Notes: a model not told the origin generated them from the sequence alone. A DNA stretch of 64,000 bases from an uncultured Gammaproteobacteria bacterium (GCA_913064945.1 CAJYAN010000010.1:83921-147920), one strand, 5' to 3'. Positions 24,262-34,358 are shown, numbered from the stretch's first letter. Numbers and translations: made by a program.

Positions 24262-25494
24262 TTAACGTTTACTCCAGGGAGGGGTCGGCCAGCGTAGTTT
24301 GGCGTTGGCCCATCTGGTGGGGGCAACAACCTTGTACTTGCCATCCTGTACCTGAAACAAGACCATAGGTTTCGCAATGTTCTTACCAGTTTTATCAAAC
24401 TTGATATTGCCATAAAAAGTCTGCATGTGTGTTTTCGCGATAGCATTTCGGACACTGGTCGGATCCAGTTTCCCGGCACGCTCGAAGGCATCCTTGTACA
24501 CCAGGACGGCAGCGGCAGACTCGGCGGCCTGATAGGGAGGTGCATAGCCATAGGTCTTTTCAAAACGCTGGGCAAAATTTTCTGCCGAACCAAAGTATTT
24601 GTCCTTGTAGCTGAGGTCACGGTCCCACTGTGCAGCACAGAGGGCATATTCGGCGGCCTTGCCAAATTTGCCGATAATGTCAGCTGAGTCGCAATGTGTA
24701 AGAGCCAGCATGGGGACATTGACCTTCATATCCGAGATTTGGCGTATAGCCAGGGCGGCACCCTTGGCGTGCCCGGAGACGACGAGGAGATCAGGTTTGA
24801 GTGCCTTCACCTTGGTCAGGGTAGCCGACATATCATTTAGATCGGGCGGTAGCTTATCGTCGATGATTTTTTTCATACCGCGTTTCTTAGCGTCGGCGAA
24901 GACACCGGTACTTATATCTTGTGAGAAGGGGTCATTTTCGAAAGCACCGGCAACGCGTACCTTTTTTGGGTCTTTTGCCATTTCGGCTGCCAGGGCCACA
25001 GCGGGCTGTAGATATTGTTCCGTCGTTGAGAGTATCGCAAACAGATATTTATAGCCTTTGTTGAAAAGACTTAAAGAGGCACCGTTAGCCTCGACCATGG
25101 GGACTTTATATTTTTCGGTCACCGGCGCCATGGCCTTGGTCAGACCAGAGCCGTAAGGACCGAGCAGGAACTTAATATTGTCCTGATTGATCAGACGTTC
25201 TGCCAGTTGTGCGCCACGCGCCGGGGTGGATTCATCATCATAGTATTTGATCGCAATTTTATATTTTTTGCCATTGACGACCACACCGCCGTGCTCATTA
25301 ATGACTTTGACGCCTAGGTCATAGCCATTCTTGGTATGTTTACCATTAGTGGAGTATTTGCCCGTCAGTGAGACGGCGGCACCCAGGGTAATGGTATTAC
25401 CCTCGACGCTGGCCTGTACCGACAGAGGTAGCAAGCTGAAGGCCGCTAAGAGACTGTAGAAATATGTGGTGAATTTTCGTTTATTGTTTTTCAT
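24262..25494 (-). CDS. Liv-type ABC transporter periplasmic substrate-binding protein
   Basis: A 410-residue type I periplasmic binding protein. The signal peptide is KFTTYFYSLLAAFSLLPLSVQA, with cleavage likely after QASVEG begins. The mature part opens ITLGAAVSLTGKYSTNGKHTKNGYDL, as in LivJ/LivK and amide/urea-binding relatives, with DDESTPARGAQLAERLI and FLLGPYGSG following. A GAGGAG site precedes the ATG. It is the first gene of the operon. At about 385 mature residues it is longer than LivK (about 345), so a ligand other than branched-chain amino acids is possible. Its neighbour leuA gives only weak support for a leucine link. Confidence 0.88.
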   Translation of the reverse strand: MKNNKRKFTTYFYSLLAAFSLLPLSVQASVEGNTITLGAAVSLTGKYSTNGKHTKNGYDLGVKVINEHGGVVVNGKKYKIAIKYYDDESTPARGAQLAERLINQDNIKFLLGPYGSGLTKAMAPVTEKYKVPMVEANGASLSLFNKGYKYLFAILSTTEQYLQPAVALAAEMAKDPKKVRVAGAFENDPFSQDISTGVFADAKKRGMKKIIDDKLPPDLNDMSATLTKVKALKPDLLVVSGHAKGAALAIRQISDMKVNVPMLALTHCDSADIIGKFGKAAEYALCAAQWDRDLSYKDKYFGSAENFAQRFEKTYGYAPPYQAAESAAAVLVYKDAFERAGKLDPTSVRNAIAKTHMQTFYGNIKFDKTGKNIAKPMVLFQVQDGKYKVVAPTRWANAKLRWPTPPWSKR

Positions 25495-25967
25495 GGTAGT
25501 TTGCTCCTCAGGTAATCTACGTTCAAAGTGTCTCGCCAGGACGAAGGCATATCAATTCATAGAATTTCTTTTGAGATGGTTATCGGGAGAAGTCCGCCCT
25601 TATCAGCCTTAAGATAACCTTTCTTTTCAGTAGTGTCTTGGTTTATTGTGGCAGCGTTATTTAAGAAAACGCTAATATTTATTATGAAAACGACTCATGC
25701 AAGCATAGAATACCTGCCAGGGATTGCATTTTATGGCGGTAAATAACGCTCTGCTACAGACCCCGGACGATAAAAAAATCAGCGACTACCGAGTGTGAGG
25801 GCTAAGGTGTGATGACCAGGCCGGTGGGCTTTTATTGTCAGAGTAAAAGCAGATTGGCCGATAACACGACTGCCTCCCGCAAACAAGTCTGTTGTGATTT
25901 TCAGTTTTTCTTTACACTCAGTCCCCTCCTGACCTGTTAACGATAATTTAAAGTTGCCCCTCACTAT
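25495..25967. other. 473-bp divergent region between the Liv operon and tex
   Basis: This gap should hold the leftward Liv promoter and the rightward tex promoter. GGTTATC at about 25578 and GATAACC at about 25613 could close a long stem around a GGG/CCC inner pair, near the Liv side. A leftward open frame (25779-25964, 61 codons) has no recognised domain and I do not call it a gene. No strong palindrome or terminator was found. Confidence 0.4.
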
Positions 25968-28298
25968 ATGAATATCATTGAACGTATAACACAGCGTATT
26001 GCCGAAGAGCTCAAGGTCAAAAACCAGCAGGTGGCCGCCGCCATTACTTTACTGGATGAAGGTGCGACAGTGCCATTTATTTCGCGTTACCGGAAAGAGG
26101 TCACCAATGGTCTCGATGATACCCAGTTACGTTATCTGGATGAGCGCCTGATCTATCTACGTGAGCTGGAGGATCGTCGTACCACGGTACTGAAATCGAT
26201 CGACGAACAGGGCAAGCTGACGAGTGAGCTGCAAGTACTGATTGAAGAGGCTGATACCAAGACGCGTCTGGAAGACCTGTATTTACCGTACAAACCCAAG
26301 CGACGTACCAAGGCGCAGATTGCGCGAGAGGCGGGAATTGAACCCCTGCTGGATAGTCTGCTCGATGACCCGACGCAGACACCGGAAGAAGTGGCAAAAG
26401 CCTATATTAACGAAGATAAGGGTTTTGTCGATGCTGTCGCCGTACTGGAAGGTGCGCGTAATATTTTTCTAGAGCGTGTCGGAGAACAGGCAGAGCTGGT
26501 TGGTCAGCTACGTGACTATGTCTGGGAGAATGCACTATTAAAATCCACGGTGGTCAGTGGACAGGAAAAGAGTGGCGAAAAATTTAAAGACTATTTTGAG
26601 TACGAAGAACAATTAAAGCTTGTGCCATCGCACCGTGCCCTCGCCCTGTTCCGTGGTCGCAATGAAGGTGTACTGCGGCTTAAGCTGTTTGTTGCCAAGC
26701 AGGACGACATTGAAAATATCACCGACATGGGAATCTGTGACGCCATGGTGGCGCGCCATTTTAATTTTAAGCAGCAGGGGCGTGCGGCGGACAATTGGTT
26801 GCGCGAGGGAGCGCGCTGGGGCTGGCGGATCAAAATATCCATGCAGCTGGAGACGGAGTTGTACATCAAGCTGCGTGAGCTTGCTGAGGACGAAGCGATA
26901 CGTGTCTTTGGTGATAACCTGCGAGACCTGTTACTCGCCGCCCCCGCCGGTACCCGCGTGACCATGGGGCTTGATCCCGGCCTGCGTACCGGCGTAAAAG
27001 TTGTCGTTGTCGATCAAACCGGCAAGCTGTTGGAGCATGCCACGATTTATCCACATGCGCCGAAAAAGCAGTGGGATGCCTCAATAGCCATCCTGGCGAA
27101 TCTGGCGGAAAAACACCGTGTCGACCTGGTCAGTATTGGCAACGGTACTGCCTCGCGTGAAACGGATAAACTGGTGAAGGACCTGATCAAGCGCCACCCT
27201 GCCCTGCGTCTCAACACGCTGGTGGTCAGTGAGGCCGGTGCCTCGGTATATTCTGCCTCCGAGCTGGCGGCCAGAGAATTTCCAGATCTGGATGTTACCC
27301 TGCGGGGTGCCGTCTCTATTGCCCGCCGTCTGCAGGACCCGCTGGCCGAGCTAGTCAAGATCGAGCCAAAGTCGATTGGTGTCGGTCAGTATCAGCATGA
27401 CGTCAACCAGTTTAATCTCGCCCGTAAACTCGGTGCGATTATTGAGGATTGTGTCAATGCGGTAGGCGTCGAGATCAATACGGCCTCGGTACCGTTATTG
27501 GCCAAGGTCTCCGGTCTGTCGGAGACTCTGGCAGCGAATATTGTCGAGTATCGTGAACAGCACGGTGCCTTTAACAATCGCCAGCAATTGCTCGAGGTAC
27601 CCCGACTGGGACCCAAGGCCTTTGAACAGGCGGCGGGTTTTTTGCGTATTCAAAATGGTACGAATCCGCTGGATGCCTCTGCCGTGCATCCTGAGGCCTA
27701 CCCGGTGGTGGAAGAAATTCTGAGTAAGCATCATAAAAAAATAACCGAGATTGTTGGCGATAATACATTTCTTCATAGCCTTGCTGCGAACGACTATACC
27801 AATGAGCGCTTTGGTGAGCCAACCATCAAAGACATTATCAGGGAACTGGAAAAGCCGGGGCGCGATCCTCGCCCCGAATTCAAAACCGCTACATTTCGTG
27901 ACGGCATCGAGAGCATTAATGACCTACAGCCCGCCATGTTGCTGGAGGGAGTCGTCACCAACATTACCAACTTCGGTGCCTTTGTGGACATCGGTGTGCA
28001 TCAGGATGGGCTGGTACATATCTCCGCAATGACGCATAAATTTATTAAAGACCCGCGTGAAGTGGTAAAGACCGGTGATGTGGTTAAGGTAAAAGTGATG
28101 GAAGTGGACGTGCCACGTCATCGAATCGCCCTGAGTATGCGGCTGGAAGAGGCAGTATCAAAAGAGGGTAAAGAGCGGCCGTCCAAAGGCAAACCGGCGA
28201 AGGCCAGGTCAAAGGCAATGCCAGCACCTAAGCCACGCAACAGCAGTAAGCCGGTGAATAATGCTATGGCCGCCGCCTTTGCCAACCTGAAAAAATAA
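25968..28298 (+). CDS. tex: Tex, RNA-binding transcription accessory protein
   Basis: A 776-residue cytosolic protein, the usual Tex length. The N-terminal domain has [15 protein letters not shown] and [19 protein letters not shown]. The YqgF RNase H-like core starts at [22 protein letters not shown] (about residue 332), helix-hairpin-helix elements lie at [25 protein letters not shown], and a C-terminal S1 domain (about 655-725) reads [27 protein letters not shown] Lys/Ala/Pro-rich tail ends the protein. Tex binds nucleic acid and RNA polymerase; it is needed for virulence-gene or stress expression in some bacteria. Confidence 0.96.
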   Translation: MNIIERITQRIAEELKVKNQQVAAAITLLDEGATVPFISRYRKEVTNGLDDTQLRYLDERLIYLRELEDRRTTVLKSIDEQGKLTSELQVLIEEADTKTRLEDLYLPYKPKRRTKAQIAREAGIEPLLDSLLDDPTQTPEEVAKAYINEDKGFVDAVAVLEGARNIFLERVGEQAELVGQLRDYVWENALLKSTVVSGQEKSGEKFKDYFEYEEQLKLVPSHRALALFRGRNEGVLRLKLFVAKQDDIENITDMGICDAMVARHFNFKQQGRAADNWLREGARWGWRIKISMQLETELYIKLRELAEDEAIRVFGDNLRDLLLAAPAGTRVTMGLDPGLRTGVKVVVVDQTGKLLEHATIYPHAPKKQWDASIAILANLAEKHRVDLVSIGNGTASRETDKLVKDLIKRHPALRLNTLVVSEAGASVYSASELAAREFPDLDVTLRGAVSIARRLQDPLAELVKIEPKSIGVGQYQHDVNQFNLARKLGAIIEDCVNAVGVEINTASVPLLAKVSGLSETLAANIVEYREQHGAFNNRQQLLEVPRLGPKAFEQAAGFLRIQNGTNPLDASAVHPEAYPVVEEILSKHHKKITEIVGDNTFLHSLAANDYTNERFGEPTIKDIIRELEKPGRDPRPEFKTATFRDGIESINDLQPAMLLEGVVTNITNFGAFVDIGVHQDGLVHISAMTHKFIKDPREVVKTGDVVKVKVMEVDVPRHRIALSMRLEEAVSKEGKERPSKGKPAKARSKAMPAPKPRNSSKPVNNAMAAAFANLKK

Positions 28299-28386
28299 AG
28301 TATTTTCCTTCCGCTAGGTATATAACTCATGTATGCCTGACTGTCTGGATTTTCCAGAGCAACGTCCACGGTAGAGAGGAGACGAT

Positions 28387-29085
28387 ATGCGTGCCCACTA
28401 CTTACAGCATGTGCCCTTCGAAGGTCCTGGCAGTATCGCGACCTGGCTAAGCGAATCCGGCTATGAAATAAGCTGTAGCCGACTATTTGAATCGGAAAGT
28501 CTACCGAATCTCGATCAGATTGACCTGCTGGTGATCATGGGCGGCCCCATGAGTGTCAACGATGAGCATGATTTCCCGTGGCTTGTTGCGGAGAAGGAAT
28601 ATATTCGTCAGGCCATTCAGGAAGGTAAGGCCGTATTAGGGATCTGCCTGGGGGCACAGCTCATTGCGAGTGCCATGGGTGCGGCGGTCTATCAGAATAA
28701 TGAAAAAGAAATCGGCTGGTGGCCTATCGAAGGCATCGATACTGGAAACGCTACGATGTTTGCCTTTCCCGCAAAGGTCGAAGTCTTTCAGTGGCATGGC
28801 GAAACCTTTGGTCTGCCCTCCGGCGCAAAGCTATTGGCAAAAAGTAAAGTCTGTAAAAACCAGGCCTTTCAACTGGGTCGCTCGGTGATTGGCCTGCAGT
28901 TTCATCTTGAAACCACACCAGAGTCGGCCACAGCCATTGTAGAAAACTGCCGTGACGAATTGGTTAAGGCACCGTATATTCAACCTGAGCAAGCGATTCT
29001 CGCGGCGGGGGTTGATCGCTATGCGGCGATAAATCAGCTCATGGAGCGGTTGCTCGTTTATTTACGGGATGGCCTGAAGGCGTAG
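28387..29085 (+). CDS. Class I glutamine amidotransferase-like protein
   Basis: A 232-residue stand-alone amidotransferase related to the GMP-synthase glutaminase domain. The nucleophile Cys87 lies in VLGICLGAQLIA, the oxyanion region is VIMGGPMSV, and the catalytic His and Glu are in GLQFHLETTPES. Such proteins are often annotated as GMP-synthase-like; known relatives act in gamma-glutamyl transfer or hydrolysis. The nearest upstream gene is tex, 88 nt away on the same strand. Substrate unknown. Confidence 0.88.
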   Translation: MRAHYLQHVPFEGPGSIATWLSESGYEISCSRLFESESLPNLDQIDLLVIMGGPMSVNDEHDFPWLVAEKEYIRQAIQEGKAVLGICLGAQLIASAMGAAVYQNNEKEIGWWPIEGIDTGNATMFAFPAKVEVFQWHGETFGLPSGAKLLAKSKVCKNQAFQLGRSVIGLQFHLETTPESATAIVENCRDELVKAPYIQPEQAILAAGVDRYAAINQLMERLLVYLRDGLKA

Positions 29086-29173
29086 TTACCAGCAATAGAT
29101 AGAAGCGCTCAAAACAGAAAATCGCGGCGGCCGACGAGTACATAAACGAAATACCGTGTTTTGTGTGTATTAT

Positions 29174-30703
29174 TTAACCGAGCTGATCATCAGCAACGTG
29201 ATAATGAGGGTCTTCCATCACATTGACCTCGACCAGGTTGCCGGCCTTTTTCATCAGCTCACGACACTCTGAGCTTAAGTGTCGAAGGTGGAGTTTTTTG
29301 CCAGCCTGTATATATTTATCCGCCAGGTTGTCGATGGCCTCGATCGCCGAGTGGTCGGCAACGCGTGAATGTTGAAACTCAATAATGACATCGTCCGGGT
29401 CGGTCTCTGGATGAAATAATTCCAGAAAATTTTTCACTGAGCCAAAGAAGAGTGGACCATTGAGTTCGTAGATCCGCGAACCCTTTTCGTCATCATAACT
29501 TCTGACATTAATGTGTTTGGCGTGCTCCCAGGCAAAGGCAAGGGCAGAGACAATCACACCAATAATGACGGCAACGGCTAAATCGGTAGCTACCGTTACA
29601 CCAGATACCAGAATAAGAACAAAGGCATCGGTGCGTGGTATCTTGCCCATGATGCGCAGGCTACTCCATTCAAAGGTCCCTAGTACGACGATGAACATCA
29701 CGCCGACCAGGGCAGCCATCGGAATCAATTCAATCAGGCCTGAGGCAAACAGGATAAAGGCCAGTAAAAACAACGCCGCGGCAATGCCGGACAGACGCTG
29801 CCGACCACCGGAATTAACGTTGATCATGCTTTGGCCAATCATGGCGCAGCCGCCCATGCCGCCAAAGAATCCCGTCACGGTATTGGCAATGCCCTGGCCG
29901 ATACACTCACGATTACCCTTGCCACGGGTATTTGTGATGTCATCAATGAGCGCCAGGGTCAGCAGGGATTCGATCAGACCGACAGCGGCCAGGATAATGG
30001 CATAGGGGAAAATGATACGCAGGGTCTCCCAGCTGAAAGGCACACTGGCAATATGAAAGCTAGGCAGGCCACCATGGATCGATGCGAGATCACCGACGGA
30101 CTTGGTATCAATATTCAGACCGATTACGAGCAGGGTAACGGTAATAATAGCGGCCAGTGATGAAGGCACCATGGTGGTCAGGCGTGGTAAAAAGTGAGTA
30201 ATGGCCATAGTAAGCGCGATCAGACCGATAAAGATATAGAGGTGATGACCCGCCATCCACTGATGCACACCCGCACCGCCTGGCTCCTGAAAGTGCTGCA
30301 GCTGGGCCAGAAAAATGACAATGGCCAGGCCATTAACAAAGCCAAGCATGACTGGATAAGGCACGATGCGGATGTATTTTCCGAGGCGCAGCAGTCCCGC
30401 AGTAATCTGCAGCAGACCGGCCAGCACGACGGCAGCAAACAGGTACTCGACGCCGTGTTGTGCGACCAGTGCCACCATCACAACGGCCATGGAGCCGGTG
30501 GCCCCGGAGATCATGCCGGGTCGACCACCAAAAATAGATGCCAATAACCCGACCATGAAGGCCGCGTAAAGACCGACCAGAGGGTCGACACCGGCAACAA
30601 AGGCAAATGCTACGGCCTCTGGGACCAGGGCCAGCGCGACCGTCAGGCCGGAGAGAATTTCATTTTGGACGCAGGCGCGAGTAGCGCAGCCAAGCTGGAA
30701 CAT
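29174..30703 (-). CDS. SulP-family inorganic anion transporter with STAS domain
   Basis: A 509-residue inner-membrane transporter. The SulP core begins [36 protein letters not shown] and includes [17 protein letters not shown] and [20 protein letters not shown]. The C-terminal cytoplasmic STAS domain (about 410-500) has [15 protein letters not shown] and [22 protein letters not shown]. SulP proteins carry sulfate or bicarbonate; the short form with ALVPEAVAF resembles bicarbonate/sulfate carriers of marine bacteria, and either anion is possible. A 28-bp palindrome just upstream marks it as specifically regulated. Confidence 0.9.
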   Translation of the reverse strand: MFQLGCATRACVQNEILSGLTVALALVPEAVAFAFVAGVDPLVGLYAAFMVGLLASIFGGRPGMISGATGSMAVVMVALVAQHGVEYLFAAVVLAGLLQITAGLLRLGKYIRIVPYPVMLGFVNGLAIVIFLAQLQHFQEPGGAGVHQWMAGHHLYIFIGLIALTMAITHFLPRLTTMVPSSLAAIITVTLLVIGLNIDTKSVGDLASIHGGLPSFHIASVPFSWETLRIIFPYAIILAAVGLIESLLTLALIDDITNTRGKGNRECIGQGIANTVTGFFGGMGGCAMIGQSMINVNSGGRQRLSGIAAALFLLAFILFASGLIELIPMAALVGVMFIVVLGTFEWSSLRIMGKIPRTDAFVLILVSGVTVATDLAVAVIIGVIVSALAFAWEHAKHINVRSYDDEKGSRIYELNGPLFFGSVKNFLELFHPETDPDDVIIEFQHSRVADHSAIEAIDNLADKYIQAGKKLHLRHLSSECRELMKKAGNLVEVNVMEDPHYHVADDQLG

Positions 30704-30734
30704 ACGGGGTAACCTCTAGGGATTCTACAAAATG

Positions 30735-30762
30735 CGTCATATTAGCATTGACTAATATGACG
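30735..30762. promoter_or_regulatory. 28-bp perfect inverted repeat upstream of the SulP gene
   Basis: CGTCATATTAG (30735-30745), CATTGA, CTAATATGACG (30752-30762): 11-bp perfect arms, 32 bp before the SulP ATG. On the leftward strand a TAGAAT hexamer (30722-30727) could be a -10 element, which would put the palindrome over the -35 region. An operator is favoured, though it could also form a 5' leader hairpin if transcription starts further right. No regulator gene is adjacent. Confidence 0.6.
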
Positions 30763-30994
30763 TTAAAAGGATTCGAGGGGCGCAATGATACGGAAAAGCC
30801 CGGGCAAGAACAAACCGGATGGTGTTGAGAGTCTTCTATCGTGATTCGGCTACTTTGAACGACGCGATTAGATAGTAGTCACTGCCCTGAAAAGGACTGA
30901 CCCCACGCGCCCAGGGGGATCGAGTATGGGATGAACTGCTCCCTGCCTTTTAGTGGACTGAAGATGTGCCTGCCAGAGATGGCGATAAGGGTGA

Positions 30995-32374
30995 CTAGCG
31001 ATACACCAGCGCCGGTAGCCAGGTGGCGAGCTTGGGCCAGATGGCAAGAATCATCAGTGCCAGTAGCTGGATAAAAATAAACGGTATCACGCCTTTATAG
31101 ATCTGGCTGGTCTTTACCTCTTTCGGGGCAACACCACGCAGATAAAACAGCGCAAAACCAAACGGCGGTGTCAGAAAAGACGTCTGCAGATTAATCGCCA
31201 GCATGATGCCCAGCCAGACCGGATTGAGCCCCATGGTCAGTAATACCGGTGCGACAATCGGCACTACGACAAACGTAATCTCGATAAAGTCGAGCACAAA
31301 GCCCAGAAAAAACATTAGCAGCATTACCACCAGCACGGCGGTGAAGACGCCACCGGGTAGATGGGTGAGAAATTCCCGCACGGCATCGTCACCACCGAAG
31401 CCGCGAAACACCAGGGAGAAGATCGAGGCACCGATAAAGATCAAAAACACCATGCTGGTGATCTTGAGTGTGCTGCGCATGACCCGTTGCAGAATATCCA
31501 GATTAAGCTGGCGTTGACTGGCGGCAAGCAAAATCGCCCCCATGGCACCGACGGCAGCGGCCTCGGTGGGGGTGGCAATGCCGGCGATGATTGAACCCAG
31601 CACGGCAACGATTAAAAGCAGTGGCGGTAACAGTGCCTTGATAATACGTTGCAGTAGTTCAGTGTTGCTGATGTTGCGCTCGCTCTTGGGGAGCGCCGGG
31701 ACACGCTCAGGCTTGAACCAGGCCAGCAGTAGCAAGTAAATGATATACAGCGCGACCAAGAGCAGCCCAGGAATAATGGCACCGACAAACAGGTCACCCA
31801 CTGAAACGGTCTCGGGACTATAGATGCCCATATTCAGCTGCGCCTGTTGATAAGCCGACGAGAGCACATCCCCAAGAATCACCAGCACAATCGAGGGCGG
31901 GATAATCTGTCCCAGGGTACCGGCGGCGCAAATCGTCCCCGTGGCGGTGCGTACATCGTAGCCGCGACGCACCATGGTGGGGAGTGATAGCAGTCCCATG
32001 GTGACCACCGTCGCACCGACAATACCGGTGCTGGCCGCGAGCAGCATGCCCACCAGGACCACCGAGATTCCAAGCCCACCGCGCATGGGTCCAAACAACA
32101 GGGTCATGGTATCCAGCAATTTATCAGCGACTTTGGAGCGTTCGAGCATGACACCCATAAAGACAAACAGGGGGACGGCTACCAGGGTGCTGTTGGTCAT
32201 GATGCCGTAGAGACGATTGGGCAGGGCCTGTAAAAAAGAGCCATCGAAGGTGCCGGTGAGCTCGCCAATAAAGGCAAACAACAGGGCGCTGCCCGCCAGA
32301 CTGAAGGCCACCGGGTAACCGGCCAGCAGCACCAGGCAGGCAAAGAGAAACATAAGTATCGAAAGCCATTCCAT
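30995..32374 (-). CDS. TRAP transporter large permease (DctM family)
   Basis: A 459-residue 12-helix membrane subunit of a tripartite ATP-independent periplasmic transporter. VPLFVFMGVMLERSKVADKLLDTM, GATVVTMGLLSLPTMVRRGYD and QIIPPSIVLVILGDVL are DctM landmarks, as is the C-terminal LTPPFGFALFYLRGVAP. It uses a cation gradient to import an organic acid delivered by a DctP binding protein. The Q subunit is 2 nt upstream in the same operon. No DctP gene is present in this window next to it. Confidence 0.93.
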   Translation of the reverse strand: MEWLSILMFLFACLVLLAGYPVAFSLAGSALLFAFIGELTGTFDGSFLQALPNRLYGIMTNSTLVAVPLFVFMGVMLERSKVADKLLDTMTLLFGPMRGGLGISVVLVGMLLAASTGIVGATVVTMGLLSLPTMVRRGYDVRTATGTICAAGTLGQIIPPSIVLVILGDVLSSAYQQAQLNMGIYSPETVSVGDLFVGAIIPGLLLVALYIIYLLLLAWFKPERVPALPKSERNISNTELLQRIIKALLPPLLLIVAVLGSIIAGIATPTEAAAVGAMGAILLAASQRQLNLDILQRVMRSTLKITSMVFLIFIGASIFSLVFRGFGGDDAVREFLTHLPGGVFTAVLVVMLLMFFLGFVLDFIEITFVVVPIVAPVLLTMGLNPVWLGIMLAINLQTSFLTPPFGFALFYLRGVAPKEVKTSQIYKGVIPFIFIQLLALMILAIWPKLATWLPALVYR

Positions 32375-32376
32375 CG

Positions 32377-32910
32377 TTAGACCTGGATACCTCGATCGCC
32401 TTCATCAGGTGTGGAGTCGCCTCGCAGGTGAACCCAGGCTGTCAGGATTTGCGCCAGCCCTTGTAAGATCATCAGTACAGGCATGATTAACATAAAGGTC
32501 TTGAGTAAAAAGACCCCGGGCAGGCCCCCTGCCTCGGGGGAACCCTCCAGATAGGACCAGGAGCTGAGTACATAGGCCCAGCTGGACCAGGCGATGAAAA
32601 TGCACACCGGCATAAGGAGTAGCAGGCCGCCCAGAAAATCGACCCAGGCACGGCGACGCCGACTCCACCTGCGATAGAAGATATCAACGCGCACATGACC
32701 GTCATGCTTGAGGGTATAGGCAGCACCCATCATGAAAGCTATGGCATGCAGGTAGGTGATGGACTCCTGCATGGCAATCCAGCCGACATTAAAGGCATAG
32801 CGCAACACCACTACCAGAAAAGTGACGACAACCATGAGCAGCAGCATCCAGGCAAACAGGCGACCGGTATGTTCACTAAGCTGCTCCAGGAGCTGAAGGA
32901 TTCGCTTCAT
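32377..32910 (-). CDS. TRAP transporter small permease (DctQ family)
   Basis: A 177-residue four-helix membrane protein. VVVLRYAFNVGWIAMQESITYLHAIAFMMGAAYTLKHDGHVRVDIFY is the DctQ signature region; the second half has LLLLMPVCIFIAWSSWAY and TFMLIMPVLMILQGLAQI. The start is uncertain: 32910 gives a typical MKRILQLLEQ opening, but ATGs at 32919, 32937 and 32955 are in frame and none has a strong ribosome binding site. It forms the QM core with the following gene. Confidence 0.88.
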   Translation of the reverse strand: MKRILQLLEQLSEHTGRLFAWMLLLMVVVTFLVVVLRYAFNVGWIAMQESITYLHAIAFMMGAAYTLKHDGHVRVDIFYRRWSRRRRAWVDFLGGLLLLMPVCIFIAWSSWAYVLSSWSYLEGSPEAGGLPGVFLLKTFMLIMPVLMILQGLAQILTAWVHLRGDSTPDEGDRGIQV

Positions 32911-32947
32911 ATAACCCATAATAATGGTTTTGGGCATAGCAACAGAC

Positions 32948-33139
32948 TTATACACAGCACAATAAGTTATTGATATGCAGTAAAAAAATTAGTGAGTACC
33001 CATTTTCGTCGAAAAAAATAATATAAGTTTTTGTTTATTATCGTTTTTAAAGTCTATTCTTGCGCCGCGTGTGGAGACATGCTGGCGGGACCTATATAAG
33101 CCGCCGCTGATAAATTTTTTGTCCACAAACTTATCCACA
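32948..33139. other. Cluster of DnaA-box sequences with AT-rich stretch
   Basis: Two perfect TTATNCACA boxes occur here on the same strand: TTATACACA (32948-32956) and TTATCCACA (33131-33139). A one-mismatch form, TTGTCCACA (33119-33127), lies beside the second. Between them is an AT-rich run (about 33012-33055) that could melt easily. The 358-bp gap 32956-33313 has no convincing gene. This is either a DnaA-responsive regulatory region for the TRAP operon, a DnaA-titration site, or a small origin-like structure. Three boxes are few for a chromosomal origin. Confidence 0.35.
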
Positions 33140-33313
33140 GCCTTGATATGTAAGTGAATGCTTACTTTAATATCATAGCATTTGCATCTTGCGGTGAGCG
33201 GCAACGTACACTTGCGTATAACATGCCGCAGGAATCTGGACTGTTGATGGCGATCACGGGTCGATCTTGCCGGGCCCTATCAGCCAATGCAGGGATGGCT
33301 GTCTGGTCGGTGC

Positions 33314-33682
33314 CTACCAACGAAATAAAATCCAGCGTTGTATTGGTGGATTGTCGAGGTCGCTGTTGCGGCTGTCGAGAATACCATCACCGGTACTGTC
33401 ATAGAGATAATAAGGCTTGCCATGTTTGGGAGTAATTTTGGCGTAGCGTAAACGGCCATTGATGCGGTGTTCCTCAATGGTGGTGTCTTTCTTTTGGATT
33501 ATAGTGACCTTGTCTTCCGGCGGCGTCTGTTCCGGTTCGGTGCTGTCGATCTGGCCAGGCGGTGGAGGAGCGTCTTCTGCTGCCAGTACAGCCCCACTGC
33601 AGAGTAGCCCGAGCAACAGCAGGCTAGAGATCCAGAAGAACTTCTGCTTCTTCTGCAGAGGGCTCAAAGCCCTGGTGTTCAT
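33314..33682 (-). CDS. DUF2782 lipid-envelope-type exported protein
   Basis: A 122-residue exported protein of family DUF2782, found beside polA in many gammaproteobacteria. The signal peptide is KKQKFFWISSLLLLGLLCSGAVLA, then a Pro/Glu-rich spacer and the domain TIEEHRINGRLRYAKITPKHGKPYYLYD with the end SDLDNPPIQRWILFRW. Function is unknown. The ATG at 33682 lies within the 3' end of the LOG gene, giving a 59-nt out-of-frame overlap; a start at 33700 is also possible. Confidence 0.8.
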   Translation of the reverse strand: MNTRALSPLQKKQKFFWISSLLLLGLLCSGAVLAAEDAPPPPGQIDSTEPEQTPPEDKVTIIQKKDTTIEEHRINGRLRYAKITPKHGKPYYLYDSTGDGILDSRNSDLDNPPIQRWILFRW

Positions 33683-34358
33683 AGTGGCTGAAGATGGCAT
33701 TGAGGATGTCCTGTGGTTTATCGAGGACCTGGATTAGGTCGAGGTCCTCGGGATTAATGGTTTGTTCTGTGACGAGGGTATTCTTAAACCAGTCGATTAA
33801 CCCGGTCCAGAAGGGGGCGTGTACCAGTATTATCGGGATTCGACGCGTCTTGCCTGTCTGGATCAGGGTCAGAATTTCTGCCATTTCGTCCAGGGTACCA
33901 AAACCACCGGGCATCACGACATAGGCGGCGGCATATTTAACGAACATGACCTTGCGGGAGAAAAAGTGGCGAAACGTCAGGCGAATGTCCTGATATTCAT
34001 TGCCCGATTGTTCATGTGGCAGCTGTATGTTGAGGCCAACGCTGGGTGACTTGCCTTCAAAGGCACCTTTATTCGCCGCCTCCATAATGCCGGGACCACC
34101 GCCACTGACCACCGAAAAGCCGGCGTCCGACAGGGTGCGGGCAATCTCCACCGTGAGTTGATAGTACGGATGGTCGGTTTTGGTCCTGGCGGAGCCGAAA
34201 ATGCTCACCGATGGTTTAATTCTGGCCAGGCGTTCAAAGCCTTCAACGAACTCCGCCATGATCTGAAAGATTTTCCATGACTCCCGCGTCAGGTTGGTGT
34301 CATTGATCGGGTTCATGCCGGGGTGTCTGTTTTTATCATCCATGGAGTCTGGTTTCAT
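33624..34358 (-). CDS. LOG-family (TIGR00730-type) Rossmann-fold protein
   Basis: A 244-residue cytosolic protein related to lysine decarboxylase-like / cytokinin-activating LOG enzymes. It has VSIFGSARTKTDHPYY, the first nucleotide motif VVSGGGPGIMEAANKGA and the hallmark PGGFGTLDEMAEILT. Family members split nucleoside 5'-monophosphates to a base and ribose 5-phosphate. It is divergent from polA, about 120 bp away, and overlaps the DUF2782 gene. The ATG at 34343 is an alternative start. Confidence 0.88.
   Translation of the reverse strand: MKPDSMDDKNRHPGMNPINDTNLTRESWKIFQIMAEFVEGFERLARIKPSVSIFGSARTKTDHPYYQLTVEIARTLSDAGFSVVSGGGPGIMEAANKGAFEGKSPSVGLNIQLPHEQSGNEYQDIRLTFRHFFSRKVMFVKYAAAYVVMPGGFGTLDEMAEILTLIQTGKTRRIPIILVHAPFWTGLIDWFKNTLVTEQTINPEDLDLIQVLDKPQDILNAIFSHYEHQGFEPSAEEAEVLLDL

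Noticed and set aside
25779..25964. Leftward 61-codon open frame between the Liv operon and tex
   Set aside because: It covers the expected tex promoter region, has no recognised domain and no convincing ribosome binding site; the evidence is too weak to call a gene.
32989..33204. Leftward 71-codon open frame in the DnaA-box region
   Set aside because: AT-rich and without a domain or plausible start signal; better explained as regulatory DNA.
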